A stretch of DNA of 64,000 bases, taken from contig JAIZOF010000001.1 in the NCBI GenBank assembly GCA_020525365.1, positions 1 through 64,000 on the forward strand, read 5' to 3'. Below, piece after piece: positions 1 through 9,610 of the stretch (position 1 is the first letter of the stretch; each line of letters starts with the position of its first letter). This DNA comes from Sulfurovum sp. (lineage in GTDB: Bacteria; Campylobacterota; Campylobacteria; Campylobacterales; Sulfurovaceae). The position numbers and the translations under genes were made by a program. The notes below the pieces were generated by a model that did not search any database, had not been told where the DNA came from, and worked only from the letters and a program-made list of their open reading frames with translations.

Positions 1-21
1 CTACTATCTACCTTCTAGTTT

Positions 22-780
22 TTATTCTAAATATTTATTTTTAGCAATTTCATATGCTGTAGCACTATTTTTTCTAATGCAGCGGATAGATAATCCATAT
101 ATAGGAAAACCTGGACGAAAATTTACACCTTTACCACTTGTGGTACGAAAATACCGAGCAAGTCTCCTTGTTTCATCAAACTCAGATGTCCAATAGTAAC
201 CACGTTCACCCATTTCTGTTAGACGTGCACCTTGGGCTTCTGCAACACGAATACCTGATGTTGGTAATTTTAATACCGAAGTATAGGCACCTTCGGTATC
301 GTTACTTTTCCAAGTATGATATTCATTTTCCCACTCCTGCCTAGTTGGTACCCTAAATCCATTAGGGCATATACCTTTTCCATCAGTTTTCAATAGAAAA
401 GCTGTTCTTTTTGATCCATTATCATCCACTCCATCAGCTACCCAATCACTATCTACTGCTCTTACAATAAAATTACTATTTGGGTTTTCTAGCGTTGTTG
501 CTAGAACTGATGTTGTTTTTGATGTCTTGTCTTCATGGCCATCAGCTTTTCTGCCCCACTGAAAATAATCACCATAAGACAGTGTATCTGTAATAGATCT
601 GGCTACTCTTGTAGCACCCAGATTTCTATCTAACCATACTTTATGTGTTGTGTTATTAATAACACATCCATATTTATTGCCATTGTATGTAGTTGAAAAA
701 TTAGCATCGCATACAGATTTACAGCCTACTAAAATTAATGATACAAATATCATTATTATTGAGAATGAGTTAAAATTCAT
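22..780 (-). CDS. FISUMP-domain lipoprotein
   Basis: Predicted secreted lipoprotein of about 252 residues. I place the start at the ATG at 778-780, because AAGGAAG lies 8-9 nt upstream of it; an ATG 24 nt earlier lacks this. The N-terminus is hydrophobic and ends in a lipobox (LVGC), so lipid anchoring is expected. The body has the marks of the Fib_succ_major (FISUMP, TIGR02145) family: WLDRNLGA, DYFQWGR, CPNGFRVPT followed by a Glu/Trp-rich turn, YYWTS, and a closing SIRCIRK. FISUMP domains are common in surface proteins of uncertain role. The gene lies downstream of the AAA ATPase with a 150-bp gap and may have its own promoter. The function is unknown; the domain call is firm. Confidence 0.8.
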   Translation of the reverse strand: MNFNSFSIIMIFVSLILVGCKSVCDANFSTTYNGNKYGCVINNTTHKVWLDRNLGATRVARSITDTLSYGDYFQWGRKADGHEDKTSKTTSVLATTLENPNSNFIVRAVDSDWVADGVDDNGSKRTAFLLKTDGKGICPNGFRVPTRQEWENEYHTWKSNDTEGAYTSVLKLPTSGIRVAEAQGARLTEMGERGYYWTSEFDETRRLARYFRTTSGKGVNFRPGFPIYGLSIRCIRKNSATAYEIAKNKYLE

Positions 781-932
781 AGATATTCTTCCTTCATCTA
801 TCAAAATAACTTACATACTTAACATAATCTATATTTAAGATTTTTTATATAAAGCATTTGTATGCTCAATACTATTTACCCTCAATAAACCTTAATAGCA
901 ATATATCATTATTTTTATTCTTTTTGATATCA

Positions 933-2666
933 CTAAACCTTAAATCCCATACTTTTAGTGCCATCGAAACTACTGCCAAGTTCTTTTTCAATCTCTTCAA
1001 GAAAATCATGGTTACCAAAAACTGACTCTTTGCGTACCGCAACCTTGTAGGCAGTATTTCGAATAATAAGATTGATCTGTCCACCAGTTAGCTCATATTT
1101 TGCCAGTATTTCTACATCAAAATCTTCTGTATAGTCTGCTTTTTCAGGCAACATAAACTGCCAAAGTCTCAAGCGCTGTTTTTTACCTGGCTTCCTAAAC
1201 TCAATCTTATAGTTAAATCGTCTTGAAAAAGCTTTGTCAATATTGCCCAATAGATTAGTAGTAGCAATAAGTATCCCCTCAAAACATTCAATCTGCTCAA
1301 GAAAGATATTCTGCATCTGATTATGCATCTTATCAGCACTGCTACTAACTCCTTCACTTCTAGAACTCAAAAACTGGTCAGCTTCATTAAGCAACAAAAT
1401 AGGTTCGACCTTTGCTTTAGCACTAAGCTCTTTAAAATCATCAAAAATACGGCGAACATTTTTCTCACTCTCTCCTACATACATTGATAAGATTTTTGAG
1501 CAGTCAAAAGAGAGAATAGGTTTTTTCAGTGTCTTGGCAAGACTCATTGCAGTCATTGTCTTACCTGTACCCGCTACCCCATAGAAGATAATGCGCGCAT
1601 CAATACTCTTACGCTTGTCTTTAATACCCCACTCACGCAATTTTTTAAATACCTCTTTGTCAACTTGTTTTACTACATTATCAAGTGTCTCACGGGTCTT
1701 AGAGTGGAGTACCACATCGTCAAGTGTTGTCTCGGGCTTGAGGTATTCAAAAAGCTCTTGCTCTTTAACTAATGCATCAAGCTTAAGTTTGGTAACTGTT
1801 TTTTTCTTTTTAGGGTGAATAATACGTTGCATTACCTCTTCTTGAAGATAGAATGAACGGCTTACTCCACCAAACATATTGAGGATCTCTTCATAGTCAA
1901 TAATTCCCTCAATAATTAGCTTGGCACCATCTTCAAGTAGGGCACGATTCTTGATCTTCTCGTACTCATCGAAGCTAATTAGTTCAATCAGTGTGTTCAT
2001 ATCACGAAACTGCCCTTCACCCCCACTGTACTCTTCTTTCAAAAGGGCAAGAAAAATACGTTGTTCTTTTTCATCAAGTTGCTTTTCTTTAAAAAACTCC
2101 TCAACAATAATAGGTGTTTGGGTAATTTTGATACGCTCCTCGATACGTTTTGTCAATAGTGTCAACTTATTTTTAAGCCTACCAATATTCAATGAGTTAT
2201 TAGTAAACTCTTGTTTATAAGTAGCAATCTGATGTAGCAGTGCAACCATATCAAACTGATCTTGTAGATACTCTAGGTGATCGGTATAAGGCTTTATTTC
2301 TGGTAAAAATATTTCTAATGACCCTTTTTCAAGTAGGCGGAGTAGTGACATACTCGGTGTTACTGAAGTATTAATAAGTTCCAACTGCGAAGAGTCATGT
2401 GCTTTAACCTGCCCAAAACTCACCTGTATAAACCAGCCTAGATCAAGTAGATTCTTTACTAGTGGTAGCTTCTTAAGATAAAGATAGGACTTTCCCCGAA
2501 AATTTTCCTGCAACATATCCAATACCGATATCTCCTCTGTTCCCTGAACATACCGACAGCAAACATACTGGATCAGTTTTGCTTCCACTTCGGTACACTT
2601 TAAATGCTTGAAGATACAGCTCTTCTTTATCTCTTTGGCTTCTATAAAATCAATTAGGTGCTTCAA
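933..2666 (-). CDS. AAA-family ATPase with N-terminal winged-helix-like region
   Basis: 577-residue P-loop ATPase. The C-terminal third is a classical AAA module: Walker A GVAGTGKT at residues 363-370, a GESEKN segment near 398-403, Walker B LLLNEAD at 424-430, and a sensor-type ATTN followed by an RRF pair. The first 350 residues are helical and charged with no recognised enzyme domain. The family resembles single-gene AAA proteins thought to remodel proteins; the substrate is unknown. The start codon is TTG, preceded by AGGA about 9 nt upstream; no ATG fits. The gene is divergent from the DUF1566-pts genes, and the space between them holds a perfect inverted repeat that may place two promoters back to back. 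Confidence 0.85.
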   Translation of the reverse strand: MKHLIDFIEAKEIKKSCIFKHLKCTEVEAKLIQYVCCRYVQGTEEISVLDMLQENFRGKSYLYLKKLPLVKNLLDLGWFIQVSFGQVKAHDSSQLELINTSVTPSMSLLRLLEKGSLEIFLPEIKPYTDHLEYLQDQFDMVALLHQIATYKQEFTNNSLNIGRLKNKLTLLTKRIEERIKITQTPIIVEEFFKEKQLDEKEQRIFLALLKEEYSGGEGQFRDMNTLIELISFDEYEKIKNRALLEDGAKLIIEGIIDYEEILNMFGGVSRSFYLQEEVMQRIIHPKKKKTVTKLKLDALVKEQELFEYLKPETTLDDVVLHSKTRETLDNVVKQVDKEVFKKLREWGIKDKRKSIDARIIFYGVAGTGKTMTAMSLAKTLKKPILSFDCSKILSMYVGESEKNVRRIFDDFKELSAKAKVEPILLLNEADQFLSSRSEGVSSSADKMHNQMQNIFLEQIECFEGILIATTNLLGNIDKAFSRRFNYKIEFRKPGKKQRLRLWQFMLPEKADYTEDFDVEILAKYELTGGQINLIIRNTAYKVAVRKESVFGNHDFLEEIEKELGSSFDGTKSMGFKV

Positions 2667-2690
2667 TGCATACTTTCCTATTTTCTTTTC

Positions 2691-2724
2691 AGTATAGCAA
2701 AGTTTTGTTTTGATTTGCTATACT
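2691..2724. promoter_or_regulatory. Divergent symmetric promoters in an 11-bp perfect inverted repeat
   Basis: The arms AGTATAGCAAA (2691-2701) and TTTGCTATACT (2714-2724) are exact reverse complements separated by 12 bp. Each arm contains TGCTATACT, an extended -10 box, one facing each divergent gene. The predicted starts are near 2731 (plus) and 2684 (minus). The symmetry could also be an operator. The palindrome is seen directly; promoter function is inferred. Confidence 0.5.
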
Positions 2725-2763
2725 ATATTTATTAAAAAACTAAAAATTGATTAGGAGGTTGCT

Positions 2764-3177
2764 ATGCCTAAGCTTATACTGCTCTTTACCTTTGGTGCTA
2801 CACTACTATTTTCTGAAGCAACAATGGTACGTGACACCCGAACTGGTCTAATGTGGGAAGATACATCACATACAAAAGAGACAAAAATCACTCATCCACG
2901 TGCTAAAGCCTACTGTCACCAACTAAAACTTGGTAATTTTAGTAATTGGCGACTGCCAACCATTAAAGAACTCTTAAGTATCGTTGACTATAACCGTATA
3001 GAACCAGCAACTCTTAAAGTTTTTGACTACATCAAGGAAGACTCTTTCTACTGGACATCCACACCTGTTGCCAAAGAAGATGATGAGTTTTGGGGTATTA
3101 ACTTCAAACACGGGGAAAGTAGTAGAGCTTCAGAATATTATGACCGTTATGTACGTTGTACTAGAAATATAAAATAA
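2764..3177 (+). CDS. Secreted DUF1566 (Lcl C-terminal-like) protein
   Basis: 137-residue protein with an N-terminal hydrophobic signal segment (about residues 1-19) and a DUF1566 domain: a TRTGLMWED motif near residue 26, WRLPTIKEL in the middle, FYWTS and a final YVRCTR. The strong ribosome site AGGAGG lies 5 nt before the ATG. The next gene begins 3 nt after its stop, so it appears to be the first gene of the plus-strand pts operon. DUF1566 proteins are usually exported and of unknown function. A link to GlcNAc uptake rests only on position. Confidence 0.8.
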   Translation: MPKLILLFTFGATLLFSEATMVRDTRTGLMWEDTSHTKETKITHPRAKAYCHQLKLGNFSNWRLPTIKELLSIVDYNRIEPATLKVFDYIKEDSFYWTSTPVAKEDDEFWGINFKHGESSRASEYYDRYVRCTRNIK

Positions 3178-3180
3178 CCA

Positions 3181-5001
3181 ATGTTCTTATTTAATCGACT
3201 CTTTGCCAAAAGCCATACAATTGTATTGCATATTCTCTCATCTAATGGGTTTCATTTACGCCCTGTAGCACAATTTACTACTGAAGCCAAAAAGTTCTCT
3301 TGTAGTGTTGAAGCAGAGAGTCGTGGTAAAGTTATCAATGCTAAAAACCTCAATGAACTTCTATCACTCAACCTTGATAAGGGTGATCATTTTGATCTCA
3401 TCTGTAGAGGAACGGATGCTGATAAGGCCATAGAAAAACTTTCTCAAGTCTTTGAAGCACTCATGGAAAAAGAACCTGAATACAATACTATAAAGGAGAC
3501 CAGAAATCATTATGATGGTACTCACTTAAATGGAAAAATCATTGTGTCTGGGGTTACGATTTCCTCATTATGGCACTACAGTAAAACTACTACAAAGAAA
3601 ATAACTGGTACAGTATTTTCTGAAGCAATTACTATGAGTATTGCTGAATTAGAGTATCTCTACATCACACATCAGGCTCAAGCTGATAATACAATCTATC
3701 TTGCCCAAAAAGTATTACTTGAGTCCCTCGCACACATCAATTCACTTCATGATTTTGAAAAATATATAATACAAAAAAGCGAAGCACTTCATGGTGGTAA
3801 AATGGAGGCAAAGATTGTCGATTACCAAGATATTCTTCAGCGAGTCAAAAGACACCTAGGCTACCATACTACAATAAACTACCCTTCCAATACATTCATA
3901 CTAGTTGCAGAGGATCTTCTTCCTTCGCAAATAGAAGCATTACCAAAGCAAGTACAGGGGGTTGTTCTCAAAAATACATCACCCGCCTCCCATACTGCTA
4001 TTCTACTACGTGCAACGGGAATTCCATCTCTAATCATTCAGGAGAATTTACCACAGATAGAGGAGAGTGTTATCCTCGATGCATACAGTGGTACACTTGT
4101 TATATCTCCAACAAAAGAAGATATATGTAAAGCTCAAGCATGCATCAGTCAAGAAAAAGAGACTTTAAATACAGCCAATCAAAAACGTTTTGAAAAAGCA
4201 GTCACATCTGATGGTATCTCTGTCAAAATACTTGCCAACATCACTGATGTTACTTCAGCAAAGATTGCTAAAAATTCAGGTGCGGAAGGGATTGGGTTGC
4301 TGCGCACTGAGTTTCTTTTTAAAGAGAAACTTCCTTCCTTTAAAGAACAACAAGATATCTATAAGGCTATTTTTAATCTTTTTGATGACGTAACCATACG
4401 TACCCTCGATGTGGGAGGGGACAAGTCATTGCCTTATATTGACATTCCTCAAGAGAATAATCCATTTTTAGGTATCCGCGGTATTCGCCTACTTAAAACT
4501 CACCCAGAACTTATTGAAGCACAATTACATGCCATCTTTATTGCCGCAGAAGGCAAGGCACTTAAAGTGATGTTTCCCATGATTGCTACTGTAAAAGAGT
4601 TCAATGAAGCCAAGCATTTTGCACAGAAAATAGCAAAAAAGCATCATATTAATATTGATAACATTATGTTTGGTATCATGGTAGAAATACCTTCTGTTCT
4701 CTTTCAGATAGAGGCATTCAACGAGATAGTCGATTTCTACTCCATTGGTACTAATGATCTCAACCAATATCTATTTGCCATCGAACGAACCCATCCTTTG
4801 CTAACCCTAGACCCATATTCACAAGTACTCTTTGATACTATCAAGAAGATTCACAAAGAGGCAGATAAGCCTATCAGTATCTGTGGAGAAATAGCTAGTG
4901 ACAGCAAAGTAGTGCCTTGGCTAATCACACATGGTATCACTACACTCAGCCTTTCAGCACAGAAAATTCCCACTATCAAGGAGACTATCCGACATGTTTA
5001 A
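3181..5001 (+). CDS. ptsI: HPr-enzyme I fusion of the phosphotransferase system (PtsHI)
   Basis: 606-residue cytoplasmic protein that takes phosphate from PEP and passes it to sugar-specific enzymes II. Residues 11-95 form an HPr domain with the phospho-histidine at H25 in GFHLRP. The rest is enzyme I: the active-site His is H271 in SPASHTAIL, the PEP-binding segment GIGLLRTEFLF is at 370-380, and the catalytic Cys lies in ICGEIASD near the C-terminus. No separate HPr gene is nearby. No ribosome site precedes the ATG, which lies 3 nt after the DUF1566 stop, so translation is probably coupled. It overlaps nagE by 8 nt. The two-domain arrangement is clear from the motifs. Confidence 0.92.
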   Translation: MFLFNRLFAKSHTIVLHILSSNGFHLRPVAQFTTEAKKFSCSVEAESRGKVINAKNLNELLSLNLDKGDHFDLICRGTDADKAIEKLSQVFEALMEKEPEYNTIKETRNHYDGTHLNGKIIVSGVTISSLWHYSKTTTKKITGTVFSEAITMSIAELEYLYITHQAQADNTIYLAQKVLLESLAHINSLHDFEKYIIQKSEALHGGKMEAKIVDYQDILQRVKRHLGYHTTINYPSNTFILVAEDLLPSQIEALPKQVQGVVLKNTSPASHTAILLRATGIPSLIIQENLPQIEESVILDAYSGTLVISPTKEDICKAQACISQEKETLNTANQKRFEKAVTSDGISVKILANITDVTSAKIAKNSGAEGIGLLRTEFLFKEKLPSFKEQQDIYKAIFNLFDDVTIRTLDVGGDKSLPYIDIPQENNPFLGIRGIRLLKTHPELIEAQLHAIFIAAEGKALKVMFPMIATVKEFNEAKHFAQKIAKKHHINIDNIMFGIMVEIPSVLFQIEAFNEIVDFYSIGTNDLNQYLFAIERTHPLLTLDPYSQVLFDTIKKIHKEADKPISICGEIASDSKVVPWLITHGITTLSLSAQKIPTIKETIRHV

Positions 5002-6370
5002 CCTATCTCAACATATTGGTAAGGCACTGATGACCCCCATTGCTATTCTACCTGTAGCGGCATTACTGCTTCGTCTTGGATTTGGTGATATTTTTGAAGG
5101 ACAAGTTGCCCTTATAATGAAAAGTGCTGGAGAGGCTATCTTTTCCAATCTTGACCTACTTTTTGGCATCGGTATTGCCTATGGACTAGCAAAAAATAAT
5201 GATGGAGCAGCAGCACTTTCTGGAGCCATTGGCGTGTTTATTGCCAAAGCAGTCTATATGAACATTGACAATACGGTTAACATGGGGGTTTTTGTCGGCA
5301 TTATTATCGGGGTAGTTACAGGGATACTTTATAATCGCTATCATACTATTAAACTGCCTGAGTTTCTTGGATTCTTTGGAGGAAAACGTTTCATACCTAT
5401 CATAACTGCTCTTGTTGCTATTATCGTAGGAGTACTTTCTGGCTACTTTTGGCACTATGCACAAAATGGTATTGATGCTTTTTCTAATACTATCATTGGG
5501 TTGGGTGAAATAGGTACCTTTATCTATGGTGTACTTAATCGTCTACTGATTCCCCTAGGGCTACACCATATTCTCAACTCAGTCTTCTGGTTCCAGTTGG
5601 GTGAGTATAGTTATCTCAAGGATGGCGTACAAGTAGTTGCCAACGGTGATCTACACCGCTTCTTTGCCGGTGATCCAAGTGCAGGCATTTATATGTCTGG
5701 TTTCTATGTGGTAATGATGTTTGGTCTACCTGCTATTGCATATGCAATTTATCTTAATACTCCCAAAGCCCATCGCAAGAAAGCTGGTGCCATCCTTGCA
5801 GGAGTTGCATTTACCTCATTCTTGACAGGTATCACCGAACCATTAGAGTTTCTCTTTCTTTTTGTTGCACCAGTACTCTTTGTTATCCATGCCCTCTTGA
5901 CTGGGCTTGCACTTGCCATAGCCCAAGGACTCAATATTCATGCTGGATTTGGCTTCTCTGCTGGTCTCATTGACTACCTCATCAATTACAAACTTGCTAC
6001 TCACCCTCTCCGACTTGTTATGTTGGGGCTTGCATTTACTCCTATTTACTTTATTGTCAGTTACTATACCATTAAGATATTCAAACTCAAAATATTTGAA
6101 ACCGAATCCTCCCATAAAAATAGTGAAGATGCAGATAAAACTGTGACTGCCTTTATTAAAGCCTTGGGCGGTATTGATAATATTATAAACACCGATGCTT
6201 GTATTACTCGTTTACGAATGAGTGTTAAAAGTAGTCATAATTTAAAAGATGAAGATTTCATAAGGCTGGGGGCAAAAGGAGTTATCAGACCAGATAAGCA
6301 TTCAATCCAAATTGTACTTGGCACAAAAGCAGAAGGTATAGCAGAGAAAATTAAAGTATTGACTACTTAA
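4994..6370 (+). CDS. nagE: PTS GlcNAc-type permease, IIC-IIB (NagE)
   Basis: 458-residue inner-membrane permease that imports and phosphorylates an amino sugar. It has an N-terminal IIC part with many hydrophobic segments and characteristic stretches (LLIPLGLHH, FFAGDPSAGIYM, GITEPLEF). A C-terminal IIB domain carries the phospho-cysteine near residue 403 in DACITRLR. No IIA domain is fused; the IIA gene is next door on the other strand. I chose the ATG at 4994, inside the last codons of ptsI, because the protein then begins like other family members; an upstream start would add 21 unrelated residues. GlcNAc specificity follows from IICB similarity and from the nearby nagA; glucose cannot be fully excluded. 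Confidence 0.88.
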   Translation: MFNLSQHIGKALMTPIAILPVAALLLRLGFGDIFEGQVALIMKSAGEAIFSNLDLLFGIGIAYGLAKNNDGAAALSGAIGVFIAKAVYMNIDNTVNMGVFVGIIIGVVTGILYNRYHTIKLPEFLGFFGGKRFIPIITALVAIIVGVLSGYFWHYAQNGIDAFSNTIIGLGEIGTFIYGVLNRLLIPLGLHHILNSVFWFQLGEYSYLKDGVQVVANGDLHRFFAGDPSAGIYMSGFYVVMMFGLPAIAYAIYLNTPKAHRKKAGAILAGVAFTSFLTGITEPLEFLFLFVAPVLFVIHALLTGLALAIAQGLNIHAGFGFSAGLIDYLINYKLATHPLRLVMLGLAFTPIYFIVSYYTIKIFKLKIFETESSHKNSEDADKTVTAFIKALGGIDNIINTDACITRLRMSVKSSHNLKDEDFIRLGAKGVIRPDKHSIQIVLGTKAEGIAEKIKVLTT

Positions 6371-6406
6371 TATCCTCAATACTTTATTGTTGCTACAATA
6401 GTAGCA

Positions 6407-6877
6407 TTAGGTTACCTTCATTACAACATCACCACACTTAACAATAGATAACTTTTTCTCTATCTGCTGAACATCACTCTCTTCAGAGATAATAATAGGA
6501 GTGATAATGTCTCTGGCATGTATCACAATATAATCCAAGTCAACTTTAATTACCGGATCACCTGCAGTAATGCTATCACCCTCATTAACCAAACGTTCAA
6601 AGCCTTTTCCTTCAAGTGCTACCGTCTCTAACCCAATATGTACCATCACTTCAAGATCTTTGTCACTTTTAATACTATAAGCATGATTGGTTAAAAATAT
6701 CTTGCTAACAGTACCACTAATTGGGGCACAGAATATATCTCCTATAGGCTTGATGGCAACCCCATCTCCAACCATTTTATTAGCAAATACCTCATCTGGT
6801 ACTTCGGTAATATCAACCACCTGTCCATCAATAGGCGAAACTACCTCTCTTAGCTTTCGTTTGAATAATTTGAACAC
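6407..6877 (-). CDS. crr: PTS enzyme IIA, glucose/GlcNAc type
   Basis: 156-residue IIA(Glc)-family protein. The active pair is H65 and H80, the latter in VMVHIGLETV, with the usual SPIDG motif near the N-terminus. It would relay phosphate from HPr to the IIB domain of NagE. The start is GTG with AAAGGAG 7 nt upstream, lying inside the 3' end of nagA (28-bp overlap), so the two are co-transcribed. It converges on nagE with a 36-bp gap that contains a short hairpin (TATTGT/ACAATA) but no good T tract. Confidence 0.9.
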   Translation of the reverse strand: MFKLFKRKLREVVSPIDGQVVDITEVPDEVFANKMVGDGVAIKPIGDIFCAPISGTVSKIFLTNHAYSIKSDKDLEVMVHIGLETVALEGKGFERLVNEGDSITAGDPVIKVDLDYIVIHARDIITPIIISEESDVQQIEKKLSIVKCGDVVMKVT

Positions 6878-8010
6878 TGTATACTCCTTTGGTATTTAAC
6901 CTCTCCTTCTACTATGGTTGTTATAATATTCAAATCTTTATCAAAAATAACCAAATCAGCATCATAACCTAACATAAGTTTTCCCTTTTTTAATCTAAGT
7001 TTTTCTGCCGGTAGTTGTGTTACACTTAAAATTGCTTCTGGAAGTGTCATTTCTGTATATTCTACCATATTTCTAAGGGCTTCATTCATGCGTAGCACAC
7101 TACCTGCTAGAGTACCATCAGCAAGTGCTGCTTTACCCTCCGATACAGTAACATCTCTTCCTCCAAGATCATATCTACCACACTTCATACACCCAGCACG
7201 CATTGCATCGGTAATAAGTATTAGATGCCCTTTTTTCATTTGATGGCTTAAGTGTAAATGATGGGGGTGTACATGTATTGTATCAGCAATAATATCTGCT
7301 GTAACTTCATCTCGGTCAAAACAGGCACCCACAATCCCTGGTCTTCGATGATGGTATGAAGACATGGCATTAAATAGGTGTGTTACGTGGGATACCCCAG
7401 CATCAAATGCTTTTATGCTCTCATCATAATTTGCTTTTGAATGCCCAATACTCAAAATTAGTTCAGGATATCTCCTCTTCATCATTTCAATAAATGCCAT
7501 ACCCTGCGCTACCTCTGGTGCCAATGTGATTATACGGATAATATCAAGATAAGGCTCTATCCATTCACTCTGTGGAGACTGTATATAGCATTTATCCTGT
7601 GCACCATTTTTAGAGGCATTGATAAATGGTCCCTCAAGGTGTGCACCAAGGATCTGTGCACCAGATAATCTACCAAGAGAGGCTTTGATGTTTGCCAATG
7701 CCGCCTCTATCTTCTCTTGACTCATAGTCATTGTTGTTGCAAGAAATGCTGTTGTTCCTGTCTGTAGAAGTGTTTTTGAGAGTGTTTCAAGTGCTAAAGG
7801 GGTAGCATCCATTACATCTACACCACCACTGCCATGGATATGTATATCAATAAATCCAGGGCTTACATATGCCCCTTTAGCATCAATAGTGTCTACATCA
7901 TTAATATTGATATTGCTATCAATATCTATAATCTTATTGTTAAATAAAAGTATCTGGTCTTCAATAACCTTATTGCCTATAATCAATTTGGCATTGATAA
8001 GTGCTGTCAT
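6850..8010 (-). CDS. nagA: N-acetylglucosamine-6-phosphate deacetylase
   Basis: 386-residue amidohydrolase that removes acetate from GlcNAc-6-P in the cytoplasm. Visible motifs are the HxH pair (H57, H59 in DIHIHG), HLEGPF with the metal-binding Glu near residue 130, SIGHS, a VTHLFNAM His and the LITDAM catalytic Asp. Length is normal for NagA. It lies 27 bp after nfo and overlaps crr, in the lipoprotein-nfo-nagA-crr operon. No nagB deaminase is seen in this window, so the next step (to fructose-6-P, or recycling to cell wall) is encoded elsewhere or differs. Confidence 0.93.
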   Translation of the reverse strand: MTALINAKLIIGNKVIEDQILLFNNKIIDIDSNININDVDTIDAKGAYVSPGFIDIHIHGSGGVDVMDATPLALETLSKTLLQTGTTAFLATTMTMSQEKIEAALANIKASLGRLSGAQILGAHLEGPFINASKNGAQDKCYIQSPQSEWIEPYLDIIRIITLAPEVAQGMAFIEMMKRRYPELILSIGHSKANYDESIKAFDAGVSHVTHLFNAMSSYHHRRPGIVGACFDRDEVTADIIADTIHVHPHHLHLSHQMKKGHLILITDAMRAGCMKCGRYDLGGRDVTVSEGKAALADGTLAGSVLRMNEALRNMVEYTEMTLPEAILSVTQLPAEKLRLKKGKLMLGYDADLVIFDKDLNIITTIVEGEVKYQRSIQCSNYSNES

Positions 8011-8037
8011 GATACTCTACACTTTTTATTGATAAAA

Positions 8038-8928
8038 TTAAGTTTCAATAAAATCATACAATGCCTTAATCTCCTCCGTCCATATCTCCTCATTAATAGT
8101 CTCTAATACCAATGGAATATCATCCATTCTTGGATCATTCATAATAAAATGGAACGCATCCCAGCCAATTTCACCAAATCCTAGTGAATGGTGACGGTCT
8201 ACACGTGATCCAAGTGGTGGCTTGGAGTCATTAATATGCATCCCCATCAAATATTCAAATCCAACAATATTGCCAAATGTATCCATTGTCTTATCATAAG
8301 CTTTACGGGTACGCAAATCATATCCTGCAGTGAAAGTATGACAGGTATCTAAACAAACACCCACACGACTTTTATCCTCAACTTTCTCTATGAGGTGTGC
8401 CAAGTGTTCAAATTTATAGCCAAGATTGCTCCCTTGCCCAGCAGTATTCTCAATAACCAACTTAACACTAGAGCCTTCTGTTGCCTCTATGGCAAAATTA
8501 ATTGACTCAGCAATAATATCAAGACAATGTATTTCTGCTTCTATCAACTTCTCTTCATAATGTGCGTCATGTTTAGATATCTTAACAAGATGAGAGCCTG
8601 GATGAAAATTGAGCTTCTCTAGCCCCAACTGTTCACATCGTTTTAACTCATCAATAAATGCTTCACGAGATTTCTCTAGCTTATCTGTTTCAGGATGCCC
8701 AAGATTAATCAAGTAAGAATCATGTGGAAGCACATGCCTAGAAAGGATACCACTTTTTTCAAGATTTGACTTAAATGCTTCAATAGAGGCTTCCGTCAGT
8801 GGCTTAGCAACCCACTGACGCTGATTCTTGGTAAAAAGAGCAAAGGCTTTTGCCCCTATATGCATTGCATTAAGAGGCGCATTCTCTACTCCTCCACTGG
8901 CACTCACATGTGCTCCTACAAATTTCAT
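8038..8928 (-). CDS. nfo: Endonuclease IV (AP endonuclease)
   Basis: 296-residue zinc-dependent AP endonuclease of base-excision repair. It opens with the family signature [13 protein letters not shown] and contains the metal-binding stretches [26 protein letters not shown] and a late LETIN. Length matches the family. It starts 3 nt after the upstream lipoprotein gene, so the two are one transcript that continues into nagA. Confidence 0.95.
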   Translation of the reverse strand: MKFVGAHVSASGGVENAPLNAMHIGAKAFALFTKNQRQWVAKPLTEASIEAFKSNLEKSGILSRHVLPHDSYLINLGHPETDKLEKSREAFIDELKRCEQLGLEKLNFHPGSHLVKISKHDAHYEEKLIEAEIHCLDIIAESINFAIEATEGSSVKLVIENTAGQGSNLGYKFEHLAHLIEKVEDKSRVGVCLDTCHTFTAGYDLRTRKAYDKTMDTFGNIVGFEYLMGMHINDSKPPLGSRVDRHHSLGFGEIGWDAFHFIMNDPRMDDIPLVLETINEEIWTEEIKALYDFIET

Positions 8929-8931
8929 TTG

Positions 8932-9423
8932 TTACCCTTTGGATTTTTTAATCTTCATCACTATATGATTGATTGTATCATGGAAGGTCATTTCATGATT
9001 TAAAACACTGTATACAATATTATATTTATTGCCATTTGTTAATTTTTGTGTAAAGCCATTATCTTCTTTAACTACATTTTTCCCATCCATTAATGGTTGT
9101 CCACGAAAAATATTTTCAATAATATTATCTGGATAAAATGGTGAGAGTGCTTGCTCATTGAGTGATGCTTTGTTTATACAGTTAAACATACCACTACACA
9201 CAGTATCTTGCGTAATATACAAAGAAAACAGTGCCTGACCATTTTCATAGATTTCAATTTTTATTTTATCTTCACCCTCATAGATAAACCCCTGATAGGC
9301 ATAGTGCATAGTTGGTGTTCTTAGTACCATAAGTGCACTATGCTGCTTAGTATAAACATGGGGTTCTTTGATACATCCACTAATAAAAACTACAAGAAAT
9401 AGAAGAAAGAATGTAAACCGCAT
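8932..9423 (-). CDS. Conserved lipoprotein of unknown function
   Basis: 163-residue protein with a signal sequence ending in a lipobox (ISGC, Cys near residue 17), so it is expected to be lipid-anchored in the envelope. The mature part is mostly polar with a beta-rich look and two further cysteines (VCSGMFNC). I do not recognise the family. GAGG sits 8 nt before the ATG and TACAAT about 25 nt before it, so this is probably the first gene of the operon continuing into nfo, nagA and crr. Confidence 0.7.
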   Translation of the reverse strand: MRFTFFLLFLVVFISGCIKEPHVYTKQHSALMVLRTPTMHYAYQGFIYEGEDKIKIEIYENGQALFSLYITQDTVCSGMFNCINKASLNEQALSPFYPDNIIENIFRGQPLMDGKNVVKEDNGFTQKLTNGNKYNIVYSVLNHEMTFHDTINHIVMKIKKSKG

Positions 9424-9483
9424 AAGAACCTCGTTTTTTAGTATTGTACCGACATTTTAATAACAACTTAAGGATTGTGTTTA

Positions 9484-9489
9484 TATAAT
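9484..9489 (+). promoter_or_regulatory. -10 box for the tRNA cluster
   Basis: TATAAT lies about 20 nt before the first tRNA-Glu, with no clear -35 box. A start near 9496 would leave a short leader. Inferred from position and sequence only. Confidence 0.45.
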
Positions 9490-9508
9490 TCCGTCCACAA
9501 GTTGTTAT

Positions 9509-9583
9509 GGCCCCTTCATCTAGCGGTTAGGATTCCAGGTTTTCATCCTGGCCACAGGAGTTCGAGTCTCCTAGGGGTCACCA
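9509..9583 (+). tRNA. tRNA-Glu (anticodon TTC), copy 1
   Basis: 75 bases including encoded CCA. The acceptor stem GGCCCCT pairs with AGGGGTC with one G-T pair. The anticodon stem CCAGG/CCTGG encloses a loop with TTC. The T loop TTCGAGT is standard. Confidence 0.96.
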
Positions 9584-9610
9584 CTTGTTTTTCTGCATTT
9601 TTGTTGTTAT

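Noticed and set aside
6371-6406. Strong bidirectional terminator between nagE and crr
   Set aside because: Only a 6-bp A/T stem without a T run on either side; too weak to call.
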